Positions 9,501-18,083 of a DNA stretch of 64,000 nucleotides are shown here, one piece after another. The position numbers were made by a program, and so were the translations under genes. Below the pieces are notes generated by a model. It ran no database searches. It was not told the origin of the DNA and saw only the letters and a list, made by a program, of their open reading frames with translations. The DNA is from G963663775 sp963663775 (GTDB taxonomy: Bacteria > Bacillota > Clostridia > Oscillospirales > Butyricicoccaceae): assembly GCA_963663775.1 (NCBI GenBank), contig OY760624.1, positions 1,674,001 to 1,738,000 of the forward strand. Reading direction: 5' to 3'. The first letter of the stretch is position 1. Each line of letters opens with the position of its first letter.

Positions 9501-10156
9501 CGGCGGCACGAAAAGCCGAAATGCGTGCCCTTGGCAACGTCAATCTGGATGCGATTACAGAATATGAAGCACTCATGGAACGCTACACCTTTTTGGGTGA
9601 ACAGAAGGCGGATTTGGAAAAGGCACAGCACGATTTGCACCAAATTATCGAGCGGCTGACGGGCAACATGAAAGAGATTTTCGCCCGTGGCTTTGCCCAA
9701 CTCAACACGCTGTTTGGCGAAACCTTTCGGGAGATTTTCGGCGGCGGACAGGCGGAGCTGCTGCTCGAGGACAAAAATGACATTTTGAACTGCGGCATCG
9801 AAATCCGTGTGTCGCCCCCCGGCAAGGCACTGAAAACGCTGACGCTGCTGTCCGGCGGGGAAAAGGCATTTGTGGCGATTGCGCTGTATTTTGCGATTTT
9901 GAAGCTGCGTCCTACCCCGTTTTGTGTGCTGGATGAGATTGAAGCCGCACTCGATGATGTCAACGTGGTGCGCTATGCGCAATATATTCGGCGGCTGTCG
10001 GACAAAACGCAGTTCATCGTCATCACGCACCGCCGCGGCACGATGGAAGAAGCCGACGTGCTCTATGGCGTGACGATGCAGGAGCAGGGCGTTTCCAAGC
10101 TGCTGATGCTCAATTTTGCCGAGGCAGAGCAGCGATTGGGATTGAAACTGAAATAA
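6581..10156 (+). CDS. smc: Chromosome segregation protein SMC
   Basis: A 1191-residue protein of normal SMC length. The N-terminal ATPase half has Walker A GPNGSGKSN (residues ~32-40) followed by the DAIRWVLGEQ segment. Two long coiled-coil arms rich in Ala/Gln/Glu flank a hinge (~residues 505-650) that includes the Gly-rich QAGGAMTGGSASKSSG turn. The C-terminal half has the ABC signature LSGGEKAF (~1090) and Walker B CVLDEIEAALDD (~1115). It forms the condensin core with ScpA and ScpB, which are not in this window. The neighbour order smc-ftsY is the conserved Bacillota arrangement; rnc, usually just upstream, is absent here. Confidence 0.97.
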   Translation: MVLKSLLVQGFKSFPDKTEIKFAGGLTAIVGPNGSGKSNISDAIRWVLGEQSSRSLRGAKMEDIIFGGTVRRGPVGFAEVSLILDNTERVFHSDFSEIMVTRRYYRSGESEYFLNKRHCRLKDIHEMFMDTGLGRDGYSSIGQGRIDEILSLKSEDRREIFEEAAGITKFRYRKEEAERRLAATEENLVRIRDVYAELEARREPLERQSHKAREYLRLREQLRVLEISLWLLSLQRIGQDTAQAKANQDAAARQMADACAERDALYQKADALGAQLRQAEVTMDDLRGQLRACEQRIAGHDRQRAVLQTNIENHRGNIARMEQESARTSAQEQSLETQLTTRRTHLGALDEAHAALRDAQTQQEAERQALRAELDTVQQARQHNQAAQQTLTDSKFRIELERASAQSGLDNMEKRRGTIAQDIEASESRLAAEQETQETLQTQRKACEETIEATKNKLSGARMKAENRRAKVEQLTEAHRNVLAQQTDCENRIKMLTEMQKDYEGFSRSVKRIMEQVERGAMAGIHGPVSSLIHVPDAYVTAIETALGAAAGNIVVDTPKVGRDAIGYLKRVDGGRATFLPLDTIRPHALREQGLEQARGFCGVADALVQCDARYRDVFSNLLGRTVIAEDLDAALGIANAYRNRFRIVTKDGQMIQAGGAMTGGSASKSSGVLARGAKLRALEAHQQTLLEERKTAEIALTDAKRELGALEFDRKAIEAEGARAQEDCVRLTAALTQHRALLDSLTQRSHALLLERDNLADARAQYEARIAAASADIAKQAAQLTALQSDAKAMEQRQTEQMQAQSRVDAEVARLTTELAQNRTERASEQRALEDLERLQQDMTDTLGNITATIARFQAEIETMRYDLAHAHEQEQTDHQAAEALRQRITAAAAQRMHIEGEKATAEKATQAQADSILALERELARLENRTAQLKNEEKQILDQMWERYELTPTPAAEIAQPIENVQQTEQQAAARKAEMRALGNVNLDAITEYEALMERYTFLGEQKADLEKAQHDLHQIIERLTGNMKEIFARGFAQLNTLFGETFREIFGGGQAELLLEDKNDILNCGIEIRVSPPGKALKTLTLLSGGEKAFVAIALYFAILKLRPTPFCVLDEIEAALDDVNVVRYAQYIRRLSDKTQFIVITHRRGTMEEADVLYGVTMQEQGVSKLLMLNFAEAEQRLGLKLK

Positions 10157-10159
10157 AAG

Positions 10160-10188
10160 TTGAATCATCGGTTAAAATTGGCTATAAT
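10160..10188 (+). promoter_or_regulatory. Predicted SigA promoter for ftsY
   Basis: TTGAAT (10160-10165), a 17-nt spacer and TATAAT (10183-10188), located directly after the smc stop codon and 40 nt before ftsY. ftsY can therefore be transcribed independently of smc. Confidence 0.7.
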
Positions 10189-10228
10189 ACTGCATATAAA
10201 ACCATTTAGACCAGACAGCAAAGGAGAA

Positions 10229-11146
10229 ATGATGGGTTTTTTTGATAAAATCAAAAACGGGCTGAAGCGCACAACCGAAGCGGTGGCGGAGAAGTTCGAG
10301 GACGTGATGGCAACCTTCGTCAAGGTGGACGAAGACCTGCTGGAAGAGCTGGAAGAAGCGATGATTTTGGCAGATTTGGGCGCAGATGTTGCGGCGAGGT
10401 CGGTCAAAGAATTGGAAAACCGTGCAAAGCGCAAGAAAATTAACACCGCTGCCGAACTGCGTGCTGTGCTCAAGGAAATTTTAATTGATGAGATGCAGCC
10501 GGATACGCCGCTAGAGGTGGCGGGTGCGCCTGCGGTGGTGCTCGTCATCGGGGTCAACGGCGTGGGCAAAACCACGTCCATCGGCAAGCTGGCGGCACGC
10601 TATGTCAGCGAGGGCAAGCGGGTGATGCTGGCGGCGGCGGACACCTTCCGTGCGGCGGCGGCAGACCAATTGGAGATTTGGGCGCAGCGTGCCGAGGCGG
10701 AAATCGTGCGCCATGGCGAGGGGGCAGACCCTGCGGCGGTGGTGTTTGATGCCATTTCGGCGGCAAAGGCACGCGGCAGCGACATCATCATCATTGATAC
10801 GGCGGGTCGACTGCACAATAAGACCAATTTGATGAACGAACTGGCGAAAATCGACCGTATTTTGACCCGTGAATTGCCAAATGCCACGAGAGAAACTCTG
10901 CTTGTGCTCGATGCAACCACGGGGCAGAACGCCGTGCATCAGGCGCAGGAATTCAACAAGGCGGCACAGCTGACGGGCATCGTGCTGACCAAGCTGGACG
11001 GCACGGCAAAGGGCGGCATTGTGGTGGCGATTTCCGCCGGATTGGGCGTGCCGGTGAAACTGGTCGGCGTGGGCGAAAAAATCGACGATTTGATGGATTT
11101 TAACCGTGAGGACTTCATCGAAGCCCTGCTGCCAGGGGAAGCATGA
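10229..11146 (+). CDS. ftsY: Signal recognition particle receptor FtsY
   Basis: A 305-residue SRP-type GTPase. The short N-terminal region (GFFDKIKNGLKRTTEAV) is followed by the four-helix N domain. The G domain carries GVNGVGKTTSIGKLA (P-loop, ~residue 108), DTFRAAAADQL, DTAGRLHNK and TKLDGTAKGG. It docks SRP-ribosome complexes at the membrane for cotranslational insertion. The ATG at 10229 follows AAAGGAGA at ideal spacing; a longer reading from 10160 would overlap the promoter and is rejected. A second ATG (10232) immediately follows, so the exact first Met is ambiguous by one codon. It lacks the long acidic A domain of E. coli FtsY, as usual in Bacillota. Confidence 0.97.
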   Translation: MMGFFDKIKNGLKRTTEAVAEKFEDVMATFVKVDEDLLEELEEAMILADLGADVAARSVKELENRAKRKKINTAAELRAVLKEILIDEMQPDTPLEVAGAPAVVLVIGVNGVGKTTSIGKLAARYVSEGKRVMLAAADTFRAAAADQLEIWAQRAEAEIVRHGEGADPAAVVFDAISAAKARGSDIIIIDTAGRLHNKTNLMNELAKIDRILTRELPNATRETLLVLDATTGQNAVHQAQEFNKAAQLTGIVLTKLDGTAKGGIVVAISAGLGVPVKLVGVGEKIDDLMDFNREDFIEALLPGEA

Positions 11147-11204
11147 GAGAAAACAAAGCATAAACAATTCATGCAAACGATAAAAAAGCACAGGAGAGCT
11201 GTAA

Positions 11205-11819
11205 ATGGAATTTGTTTTGGCATCACACAATGCGAAAAAATGCAAGGAAGTACAAGAAATTCTGATGGGCAACGAGATACAGGTGCATTTGCTGCCGGAA
11301 AATGCACCGGAACCCATAGAGGACGGCGAAAGTTTTGCGGAAAATGCCCTCATCAAGGCACGGGCGGCGTGTACACTGCTGGGCATGCCGGCTTTGGCGG
11401 ATGACAGCGGGCTGTGCGTGGATGCGCTGGACGGCGCACCGGGTATTTATTCCGCACGCTACTGCGAAGGCTCGGATGCTGACCGCAACGCCCTGCTGCT
11501 GCGCAACATGGCGCAGGTTGCAGATGCCGACCGCATGGCACGGTTTGTCTGCGCCATCGCCTGCGTGTTCCCCGATGGACGGGAATTCACTGTGCAGGGC
11601 ATGTGCGAGGGCAAGATTCTGCACGAGGTGCAGGGTGCGGGCGGCTTTGGCTATGACCCGCTGTTTTATGTGGAAGGCTATGACTGCACCTTTGGCGAGT
11701 TGCCCCCGCAAATCAAAAACAAAATTTCCCACCGTGCCAATGCCTTGGCGGCACTGCAGGAGCGGCTTTGCCAAACCGGCTGGGATATGTCATGTATGAA
11801 GCAAACAGAGGACGAATAA
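11205..11819 (+). CDS. rdgB: XTP/dITP diphosphatase (RdgB/HAM1 family)
   Basis: A 204-residue protein starting MEFVLASHNAKKCKEV, the HAM1 N-terminal signature SxNxxK. Further family motifs are the SFAENALIKA helix, the ADDSGLCVDALDGAPG metal/nucleotide site and GAGGFGYDPLFYVEGYDCTF. It hydrolyses non-canonical purine triphosphates to monophosphates, cleaning the nucleotide pool. The ATG follows AGGAGAGC. It sits between ftsY and yhbY in a housekeeping cluster; its last codons are close to the yhbY start, consistent with cotranscription. Confidence 0.95.
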   Translation: MEFVLASHNAKKCKEVQEILMGNEIQVHLLPENAPEPIEDGESFAENALIKARAACTLLGMPALADDSGLCVDALDGAPGIYSARYCEGSDADRNALLLRNMAQVADADRMARFVCAIACVFPDGREFTVQGMCEGKILHEVQGAGGFGYDPLFYVEGYDCTFGELPPQIKNKISHRANALAALQERLCQTGWDMSCMKQTEDE

Positions 11820-11833
11820 GGAGAACATACGAT

Positions 11834-12133
11834 ATGCTGACAAGCAAACAACGCGCAGGACTGCGCAAACTTGCCAATACCCTGCCTGACACCCTGCACA
11901 TTGGCAAGGAGGGCATCAGCGAGGGCGTGATGCGGCAGCTGGACGAGCTGCTGGAGTGCCACGAACTGGTGAAAATCAAGATTTTGGAAACCGCATTTCT
12001 GACACCCAAGGGCGCACAGGCAGAACTGTGTGAAGCCCTGCATGCAGAGCCTGTACAGTGCATCGGCACCAAAGCCGTGATGTATCGGCAGTCCAGCGAC
12101 CCTGACAAGAGAAAGATTGTATTAGAGAAATAA
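11834..12133 (+). CDS. yhbY: YhbY-family (CRM domain) RNA-binding protein
   Basis: A 99-residue single CRM-domain protein, beginning MLTSKQRAGLRKLANTL, with the family's HIGKEGISEGVM loop and the GTKAVMYRQS strand near the C-terminus. YhbY proteins associate with the large ribosomal subunit precursor. The start at 11834 is set by AAGGAGAAC upstream; extended in-frame ATGs overlap rdgB and lack a ribosome binding site. Confidence 0.93.
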   Translation: MLTSKQRAGLRKLANTLPDTLHIGKEGISEGVMRQLDELLECHELVKIKILETAFLTPKGAQAELCEALHAEPVQCIGTKAVMYRQSSDPDKRKIVLEK

Positions 12134-12196
12134 GAACCTGTTTGCTATAGGAAGCGATGCAGTGCAGATAGTATGATGCTGCATCCATCAGGTTCT
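12133..12196. other. Nested inverted repeat between yhbY and nadD
   Basis: AGAACCTG (12133-12140) pairs with CAGGTTCT (12189-12196), and inside it GATGCAG (12156-12162) pairs with CTGCATC (12179-12185). There is no following T-run, so it is not a standard terminator. It may be an RNA-processing or stabilising element. Confidence 0.5.
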
Positions 12197-12229
12197 GTAA
12201 TACGCCTTGGAACGACAGGAGAGTAGCAT

Positions 12230-12817
12230 ATGAAGCTGGGGATTATGGGCGGAACCTTCAACCCGCCGCACATCGGACATTTGGAAGCCGCACGAAATGT
12301 TTACACCGCACTTGGGCTGGACCAGGTGCTGTTCATTCCGACCAATGAGCCGCCGCACAAGCCAATGCCACGCCGCAGCGCAACACCCGAGCAGCGATTT
12401 GAAATGGTGCAGTGCATGGTGCATGGAGAGCCTTGGGCGCAGGTGTCTGCCATTGAGCTGGCACGCGGCGGCGCAAGCTACACCGTGGAAACCCTGCGCA
12501 GATTGCAGCACAGCGCAGAGGAAATGGCACTGATTGTGGGAACAGACATGCTTTTGAGCTTTGAGAAATGGTATCAGCCGGAGGAAATCTGCCGATTGGC
12601 GGCGTTGGCAGTGGTGGCGAGAGAGGACAAAGACACCACTGCGCTGGAAAAACAGGCGCAGCGGCTGCGTGGACTGTTTGATGCCGACATCACCTTGGTG
12701 CAGTGCCCTAGCATTCCGGTGTCCTCCACCGAGGTGCGGGCGGGACAATTGGATGCGTCGGCATTGCCTGTCCCCGTGGCAGACTATATTCGGGAAAATC
12801 AATTGTATCGGTTTTAG
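12230..12817 (+). CDS. nadD: Nicotinate-nucleotide adenylyltransferase
   Basis: A 195-residue nucleotidyltransferase. It begins MKLGIMGGTFNPPHIGHL, containing the GGTFxPxHxGH signature that binds ATP, and ends with the family's SSTEVRAG motif (ISSTxxR equivalent) followed by VADYIRENQLY. It adenylates nicotinate mononucleotide in NAD+ synthesis. The start follows CAGGAGAG. The order yhbY-nadD-yqeK-LCP-rsfS-leuS matches the conserved Clostridia cluster. Confidence 0.96.
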   Translation: MKLGIMGGTFNPPHIGHLEAARNVYTALGLDQVLFIPTNEPPHKPMPRRSATPEQRFEMVQCMVHGEPWAQVSAIELARGGASYTVETLRRLQHSAEEMALIVGTDMLLSFEKWYQPEEICRLAALAVVAREDKDTTALEKQAQRLRGLFDADITLVQCPSIPVSSTEVRAGQLDASALPVPVADYIRENQLYRF

Positions 12818-12870
12818 GTTCAAAAGACATATATACAAAACGACATCGAGCGGAAAGGCGGAATGGCATT

Positions 12871-13446
12871 ATGTTATGGAATGAGGAAGTGCGGGAAAGT
12901 GTGCTGCAGCGATTGACCGGATACCGTTATACCCATACGCTGGGGGTGGAGCGTGCCGCACGGTGGCTGGCGCAGAAATATGGCGCAGATGAAGAGCAGG
13001 CGGCGTGTGCGGCGTGCTTTCATGACATTACAAAACGGCTTTCTCAAGAAGAGCAGTTGAATTTGTGCCGCAAATACGATATAATACCCAGTGATGTTGA
13101 AAAAGAGGAATGGAAAATGCTGCATGGAAAAACTGCAGCCGCAATTGCGCAGCACGAATATGGTGCGCCGCACGTGGTGACGGAAGCCATCGCCTGCCAC
13201 ACCACCGGTCGCGGCAGCATGACGGCGCTCGACAAAGTGCTGTATATGGCAGATTATATTGAGGAAACACGCAGTTTTGATGGGGTAGAAACCGCGCGCG
13301 CACTCGCAAAAAAAGATATTGATGAGGCGTTGCTTTATTGCTTCGATGGCTCGATTCGGGATTTGGTCGAACGATGCAAACTGATTCATGGGGATACCAT
13401 CGAAGCACGCAATTCACTAATCGCGTTGGGAACCAGACGCAGATAA
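12871..13446 (+). CDS. yqeK: YqeK-family HD-domain hydrolase (Ap4A-type)
   Basis: A 191-residue HD-domain protein: HTLGVERAARWLA supplies the first His, CFHDITK the HD pair, and later HGKTAAAIA and ACHTTGRGSM the remaining metal ligands. Related Gram-positive YqeK proteins hydrolyse diadenosine tetraphosphate symmetrically. It follows nadD by 53 bp, as in most Bacillota. Confidence 0.92.
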   Translation: MLWNEEVRESVLQRLTGYRYTHTLGVERAARWLAQKYGADEEQAACAACFHDITKRLSQEEQLNLCRKYDIIPSDVEKEEWKMLHGKTAAAIAQHEYGAPHVVTEAIACHTTGRGSMTALDKVLYMADYIEETRSFDGVETARALAKKDIDEALLYCFDGSIRDLVERCKLIHGDTIEARNSLIALGTRRR

Positions 13447-13484
13447 ACGGTGCAAAAGAAGCAGCAGCCCGACGGAGGGTATGC

Positions 13485-15110
13485 ATGAAATTATTCGGAA
13501 ACAGTCAGAAAAGCAAGGATTACGGCGAAACCACAATGCTTCCGACCGTGCCGCGGCAGAAGAAAAATACATCTGCCGCCCGTGCGGGAAAAAACAGCAA
13601 GCATGTGGCGGGAAAAACCAGCACAGCCACAAAAAAGCAGACCGCAAGCCGCAGCAGCGCACAAGCACAGACCCGAGCAAATGCACAAAGCCAAAACAGC
13701 ACAAAGCGCAGCAAAAAAGCGGCAAAGCTGCCGTTGACCCGCAAACAGAAGATTCGCCGCAGCATTTTAATTGTTGCATTGCTGCTGGCGATTGGTCTGG
13801 GAGCGGCTGCCTTTTGGTTCAGTTCGGTGCGGGCACCTGCCACACCCGTCAAGGCGGCAAACATCAGCGGCGGCGCAAGCGATACCACGGCGCAGGATGG
13901 CACCGGCGAGGTGGGCGAGCGCATTGCGGACTATTTCACCTTTGTGGTGGGAGCGGTTGACATTGATGAAACCCGCACAGACTCCTTGATGGTGGTGGGA
14001 TTTGACACCAAAAACAAGGAAATCAATGTGCTCAACATTCCACGAGATACCATGACCAACTCCTCCCGTGTGGGGGCGTCCAAGAAAATCAACGCCGCAT
14101 ACGGCACCAAGGGAGGCATTGAAACCACCAAAAGCAACCTTGAGGATGTCATTGGTTTTGTGCCAGATTATTATATGATTGTCAATTTCCAAGGCATTGC
14201 GGACATTGTGGATGCGATTGGCGGCGTGGATTATGAAATTCCGTTCCGCATGTATTATCAGGACCCGTCACAGGGCTTGAGCATCGATTTTGAGCCGGGT
14301 ATGACCCATTTGGACGGCGAACAAGTGGTGGAATTTTTGCGCTGGCGCAAGAATGCACATGGCGTTTCCACGGGTGCTTCCGGCTATACCGGCGGCGATG
14401 AGGAGCGCATTGCAAAACAGCAGGAATTTTTGAAATATTTGGCGAGCCAAGTGCTGAGTGTGTCCAATGCGTCTAAAATTCCTGCCATTGCCAAAGCGGT
14501 GTTTGCAAACGTCAAAACCGACTTTGACTGGGGCGAAATTTTGTGGATGGGCACACAGGCATCCGGCATCGGCACGGAAAATATCCAGATGTTTACCCTG
14601 CCCGGCTATAGTGCCTATTCCTATGCCGGCACATCCAGCTATTTGTCGTTCTATTTCCCGAATGAAACCAAAACGCTGGAGCTGGTCAACGAGTATTTCA
14701 ATCCGTATACCACGGAAATCACCAATTTGAATGTGGTCAGCGGACCGGATAAGAAAAGCGAGTCGAGCAGCTCGTCTAGCGCCTCCGACAGCAGCGATTC
14801 CACCGACACGGACGAGGACAGCAGCGACACAACCGATACGCAGGACACAGCAAGCGATGCAGACAGCGGTCTGGTTGACCCGGAAAACGCAGCGGATGGT
14901 GCGGAGCAGAATACGGACGGCGACACGTCGACCACTGACCCGGATGCAGAGCCGACCACCCCGAGCGATACCAATCCAGCGGATGCGACAGATACCACGA
15001 ATCCCGCAGATGCGGCAGACACGGCGTCAGACAACACCGCTGCAGAAGCCGCAGCCAATACCGAAACCCAAACCACGACGCCGACCACGAGCGTCGACCC
15101 TGAAGCATAA
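13485..15110 (+). CDS. LytR-CpsA-Psr (LCP) family cell-wall polymer ligase
   Basis: A 541-residue protein. The basic, Ser/Thr/Lys-rich cytoplasmic region (~1-90) is followed by one TM helix (ILIVALLLAIGLGAAAFWF) and then the extracellular LCP domain (~150-350). The LCP domain contains TDSLMVVGFDTKNKEINV and NIPRDTM, including the Arg/Asp residues that bind the lipid pyrophosphate. The last ~120 residues are low-complexity Ser/Thr/Asp/Ala repeats, probably a wall-spanning tail. LCP enzymes transfer undecaprenyl-linked polymers to peptidoglycan. The ATG at 13485 follows GACGGAGGG; readings that begin earlier overlap yqeK and are not needed. Both the long basic leader and the acidic tail are unusually long for the family. 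Confidence 0.93.
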   Translation: MKLFGNSQKSKDYGETTMLPTVPRQKKNTSAARAGKNSKHVAGKTSTATKKQTASRSSAQAQTRANAQSQNSTKRSKKAAKLPLTRKQKIRRSILIVALLLAIGLGAAAFWFSSVRAPATPVKAANISGGASDTTAQDGTGEVGERIADYFTFVVGAVDIDETRTDSLMVVGFDTKNKEINVLNIPRDTMTNSSRVGASKKINAAYGTKGGIETTKSNLEDVIGFVPDYYMIVNFQGIADIVDAIGGVDYEIPFRMYYQDPSQGLSIDFEPGMTHLDGEQVVEFLRWRKNAHGVSTGASGYTGGDEERIAKQQEFLKYLASQVLSVSNASKIPAIAKAVFANVKTDFDWGEILWMGTQASGIGTENIQMFTLPGYSAYSYAGTSSYLSFYFPNETKTLELVNEYFNPYTTEITNLNVVSGPDKKSESSSSSSASDSSDSTDTDEDSSDTTDTQDTASDADSGLVDPENAADGAEQNTDGDTSTTDPDAEPTTPSDTNPADATDTTNPADAADTASDNTAAEAAANTETQTTTPTTSVDPEA

Positions 15111-15125
15111 AGGAGAAACGAATTT

Positions 15126-15494
15126 ATGACCGCACAAGAAACGGTAAAGCAGATTTGTTTGGCACTTCTGGAAAAAAAAGCACGAGAAGTACAGGTGCTG
15201 CATATTGAATCACTCACGGCTTTGACAGAGTATTTTGTCATTTGCTCGGCAACCTCCACCACACAGGTGAAGGCACTGGCAGACAACGTGGATTTTCGCA
15301 TGAAAAATGACCACGAAATCATGGCGCATCACACCGAGGGCTTCGAATCTGCACAGTGGATTTTGCTCGATTATGGCTGTGTGCTGGTGCACGTGTTCAT
15401 GCCTGAATCAAGAGAGTTCTACAAACTGGAAAATCTGTGGAAGGACGGCACACCCGTGCCGCTTGCGCAGCTGGGGATTACGGACGAAGAATAA
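15126..15494 (+). CDS. rsfS: Ribosome silencing factor
   Basis: A 122-residue RsfS/YbeB/Iojap-family protein with TEYFVICSATSTTQVKALAD and WILLDYGCVLVHVFMPESRE, the two conserved blocks. It binds uL14 and blocks subunit joining. It is 15 bp after the LCP gene and 21 bp before leuS, hence in the same transcript. Confidence 0.95.
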   Translation: MTAQETVKQICLALLEKKAREVQVLHIESLTALTEYFVICSATSTTQVKALADNVDFRMKNDHEIMAHHTEGFESAQWILLDYGCVLVHVFMPESREFYKLENLWKDGTPVPLAQLGITDEE

Positions 15495-15515
15495 AGGCAG
15501 GGGGAACAGGCTACT

Positions 15516-17927
15516 GTGAAGTACGAATATAAGCAGATAGAAAAGAAATGGCAGGATATTTGGGACGAAAAGCAATGCTTTCGGGCGGAAAATGATGCTG
15601 CAAAAGAAAAATTTTATGCACTGGTGGAGTTTCCGTATCCGTCCGGGGCAGGACTGCACGTAGGACATCCACGCTCCTACACCGCACTGGACATTGTGGC
15701 ACGCAAAAAGCGCATGGAGGGCAAAAATGTCCTGTATCCGATGGGATGGGACGCATTTGGTCTGCCAACTGAGAACTTTGCCATCAAAAACCATGTGCAT
15801 CCGGCAGAAGTGACAAAGAAGAACATTGCCCGCTTCAAAAGCCAGCTCAAGGCACTGGGCTTGTCCTTTGACTGGTCACGGGAAATCAACACCACCGACC
15901 CGCAATACTATAAATGGACGCAGTGGATTTTTTTGCAACTGTTTGAAAAGGGTCTTGCCTATAAAAAAGAAATGAACGTCAACTGGTGCACCTCCTGCAA
16001 ATGCGTGCTGGCAAATGAAGAGGTGGTCAATGGTGTGTGTGAACGCTGCGGCTCTGCGGTTGTGCACAAGACCAAGAGCCAGTGGATGCTGGGTATCACG
16101 CAGTATGCACAGCGTTTGATTGACGATTTGGAGCAGGTCGATTATATCGAGCGTGTCAAAACCCAGCAGAAGAACTGGATTGGCCGCTCGACCGGCGCAG
16201 AAGTGGACTTCACCACCACGCAAGGGGACAAGCTGACCGTTTACACCACCCGCCCCGACACGCTGTTTGGCGCAACCTACATGGTCATTTCGCCTGAGCA
16301 TCCGTCTATTGAAACGTGGGCAGGTAAGCTTGCGAATATCGATGCCGTACGGGCATATCGCGAGGAAGCGGCACGCAAATCTGACTTTGAACGCACCGAA
16401 ATGAACAAAAACAAGACGGGTGTGCAGTTGGACGGCGTGCGTGCGGTCAACCCTGTGAACAACAAGGAAATTCCGATTTTTGTGTCGGATTATGTGCTGA
16501 TGGGCTACGGCACGGGAGCGATTATGGCAGTGCCGGCGCATGATGCCCGTGACTGGGACTTTGCCAAGGCATTTGACCTGCCCATTGTTGAGGTCATTGC
16601 GGGCGGGGATGTGCAGAATGCGGCATTTACGGATGTGGAAACCGGCAAGCTGGTCAACTCCTCGTTCCTCGATGGTTTGAGCGTTGCGGAGGCGAAAAAA
16701 GCCATCATCGTGTGGCTGACGGACCAAGAGCTGGGACATGAAAAGGTCAACTTCAAGCTGCGTGACTGGGTATTCTCCCGCCAGCGCTATTGGGGCGAAC
16801 CGATTCCGATTGTGCATTGCGACAAGTGCGGCTATGTGCCCCTGCCAGAGGATCAGCTGCCGCTGACCCTGCCCGAGGTGGAAAGCTATGAGCCGACCGA
16901 AAACGGCGAATCGCCGCTGGCAAAGATGACCGATTGGGTGAGCACCACCTGCCCGCACTGCGGCGGTTCTGCCAAGCGCGAAACCGACACCATGCCCCAG
17001 TGGGCAGGCTCGTCCTGGTATTTCCTGCGCTATATGGACCCGCACAATGACACGGCGTTGGCGTCCAAGGAAGCACTGGAGTATTGGTCTCCGATTGACT
17101 GGTACAATGGCGGCATGGAGCACACCACGCTTCACCTGCTGTACAGCCGTTTTTGGCACAAGTTCCTGTTTGACATTGGCGTTGTGCCGACTGCGGAGCC
17201 GTATCAGAAGCGCACCAGCCATGGCATGATTTTGGGCGAAAATGGCGAAAAAATGTCCAAGAGTCGTGGAAATGTGGTCAATCCGGATGAAATTGTGGAA
17301 GTGTACGGCGCAGATACCATGCGTTTGTATGAAATGTTCATCGGCGATTTTGAAAAAGCTGCACCGTGGAATCCGAAATCCATCAAGGGATGCCGCCGTT
17401 TCCTGGAGCGTGTTTGGGCACTGGGCGAGCAGGTGCAGGACGGCGAAAGCTATTCTGAGCAGCACGAGGTGCTGATGCACCGCACCATCAAGAAGGTGGG
17501 CGAGGACATCGAGGCACTCAAGGCAAACACCGCCATTGCGGCGATGATGAGCATGGTCAATGAATTCTATGACAAGGGCGTGAACCATGCGGAATACCGC
17601 ACGTTGCTGACCCTTTTGTGCCCGTTTGCGCCGCACATTGCCGAGGAGCTGTGGCAGCAGGGCGGCTATGCCAAGGACGGCTGCGTGCTGTCTGTGGAAG
17701 CATGGCCTGTCTATGAGGAAGAGAAGACCGTGGAGTCCACCATTGAGATTGCAGTGCAGGTTTGCGGCAAGCTGAAAAGCACCGTGCGTCTGCCGATGGA
17801 CTGCGAACAGCAGCAGGCAATTGATACCGCAATGGCGGATGAAAAGGTGCAAAATGCGGTTGCAGGCAAGCAAATAGTGAAGACCATTGTGGTCAAGAAT
17901 AAAATCGTCAATATCGTTGCAAAATAA
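15516..17927 (+). CDS. leuS: Leucyl-tRNA synthetase
   Basis: An 803-residue bacterial-type LeuRS. The HIGH-equivalent motif lies in PYPSGAGLHVGHPRSY near residue 40. The CP1 editing domain includes the TTRPDTLFGATYMV editing pocket. The KMSKS loop is EKMSKSRGN near residue 580, followed by the anticodon-binding domain. The zinc-ribbon cysteines (CTSCKC / CERCG) are present. The start is GTG at 15516 behind GGGGGAACAGG; this gives the standard MKYEYKQIEKKWQ N-terminus. Confidence 0.97.
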   Translation: MKYEYKQIEKKWQDIWDEKQCFRAENDAAKEKFYALVEFPYPSGAGLHVGHPRSYTALDIVARKKRMEGKNVLYPMGWDAFGLPTENFAIKNHVHPAEVTKKNIARFKSQLKALGLSFDWSREINTTDPQYYKWTQWIFLQLFEKGLAYKKEMNVNWCTSCKCVLANEEVVNGVCERCGSAVVHKTKSQWMLGITQYAQRLIDDLEQVDYIERVKTQQKNWIGRSTGAEVDFTTTQGDKLTVYTTRPDTLFGATYMVISPEHPSIETWAGKLANIDAVRAYREEAARKSDFERTEMNKNKTGVQLDGVRAVNPVNNKEIPIFVSDYVLMGYGTGAIMAVPAHDARDWDFAKAFDLPIVEVIAGGDVQNAAFTDVETGKLVNSSFLDGLSVAEAKKAIIVWLTDQELGHEKVNFKLRDWVFSRQRYWGEPIPIVHCDKCGYVPLPEDQLPLTLPEVESYEPTENGESPLAKMTDWVSTTCPHCGGSAKRETDTMPQWAGSSWYFLRYMDPHNDTALASKEALEYWSPIDWYNGGMEHTTLHLLYSRFWHKFLFDIGVVPTAEPYQKRTSHGMILGENGEKMSKSRGNVVNPDEIVEVYGADTMRLYEMFIGDFEKAAPWNPKSIKGCRRFLERVWALGEQVQDGESYSEQHEVLMHRTIKKVGEDIEALKANTAIAAMMSMVNEFYDKGVNHAEYRTLLTLLCPFAPHIAEELWQQGGYAKDGCVLSVEAWPVYEEEKTVESTIEIAVQVCGKLKSTVRLPMDCEQQQAIDTAMADEKVQNAVAGKQIVKTIVVKNKIVNIVAK

Positions 17928-17953
17928 GCATTGCGGAAAATGTGGATTTTCTC

Positions 17954-17982
17954 TTGACAATTGCGCCAAAGAACGATATAAT
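17954..17982 (+). promoter_or_regulatory. Consensus SigA promoter for rpsU
   Basis: TTGACA (17954-17959), a 17-nt spacer and TATAAT (17977-17982): a perfect match to both hexamers, about 100 nt upstream of rpsU. Confidence 0.9.
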
Positions 17983-18044
17983 ATCTTTACGGTTTTCTGC
18001 ACGAATTACCTGTGTAGAAAAAATTCAAAAAGCCGTGTCTTTTA

Positions 18045-18065
18045 GCGTCTGAGATGTAGAGACGC
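18045..18065 (+). promoter_or_regulatory. Stem-loop in the rpsU leader
   Basis: GCGTCT (18045-18050) pairs with AGACGC (18060-18065) just before the GGAGGGAGGG ribosome binding site. It could modulate access to the site, but nothing in the sequence proves regulation. Confidence 0.4.
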
Positions 18066-18083
18066 GCGGAGGGAGGGAAAACG

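Noticed and set aside
15876..18002. Long open minus-strand reading (about 700 codons) opposite leuS
   Set aside because: It mirrors leuS, has no ribosome binding site and its His/Gln/Cys-rich composition is that of an antisense shadow.
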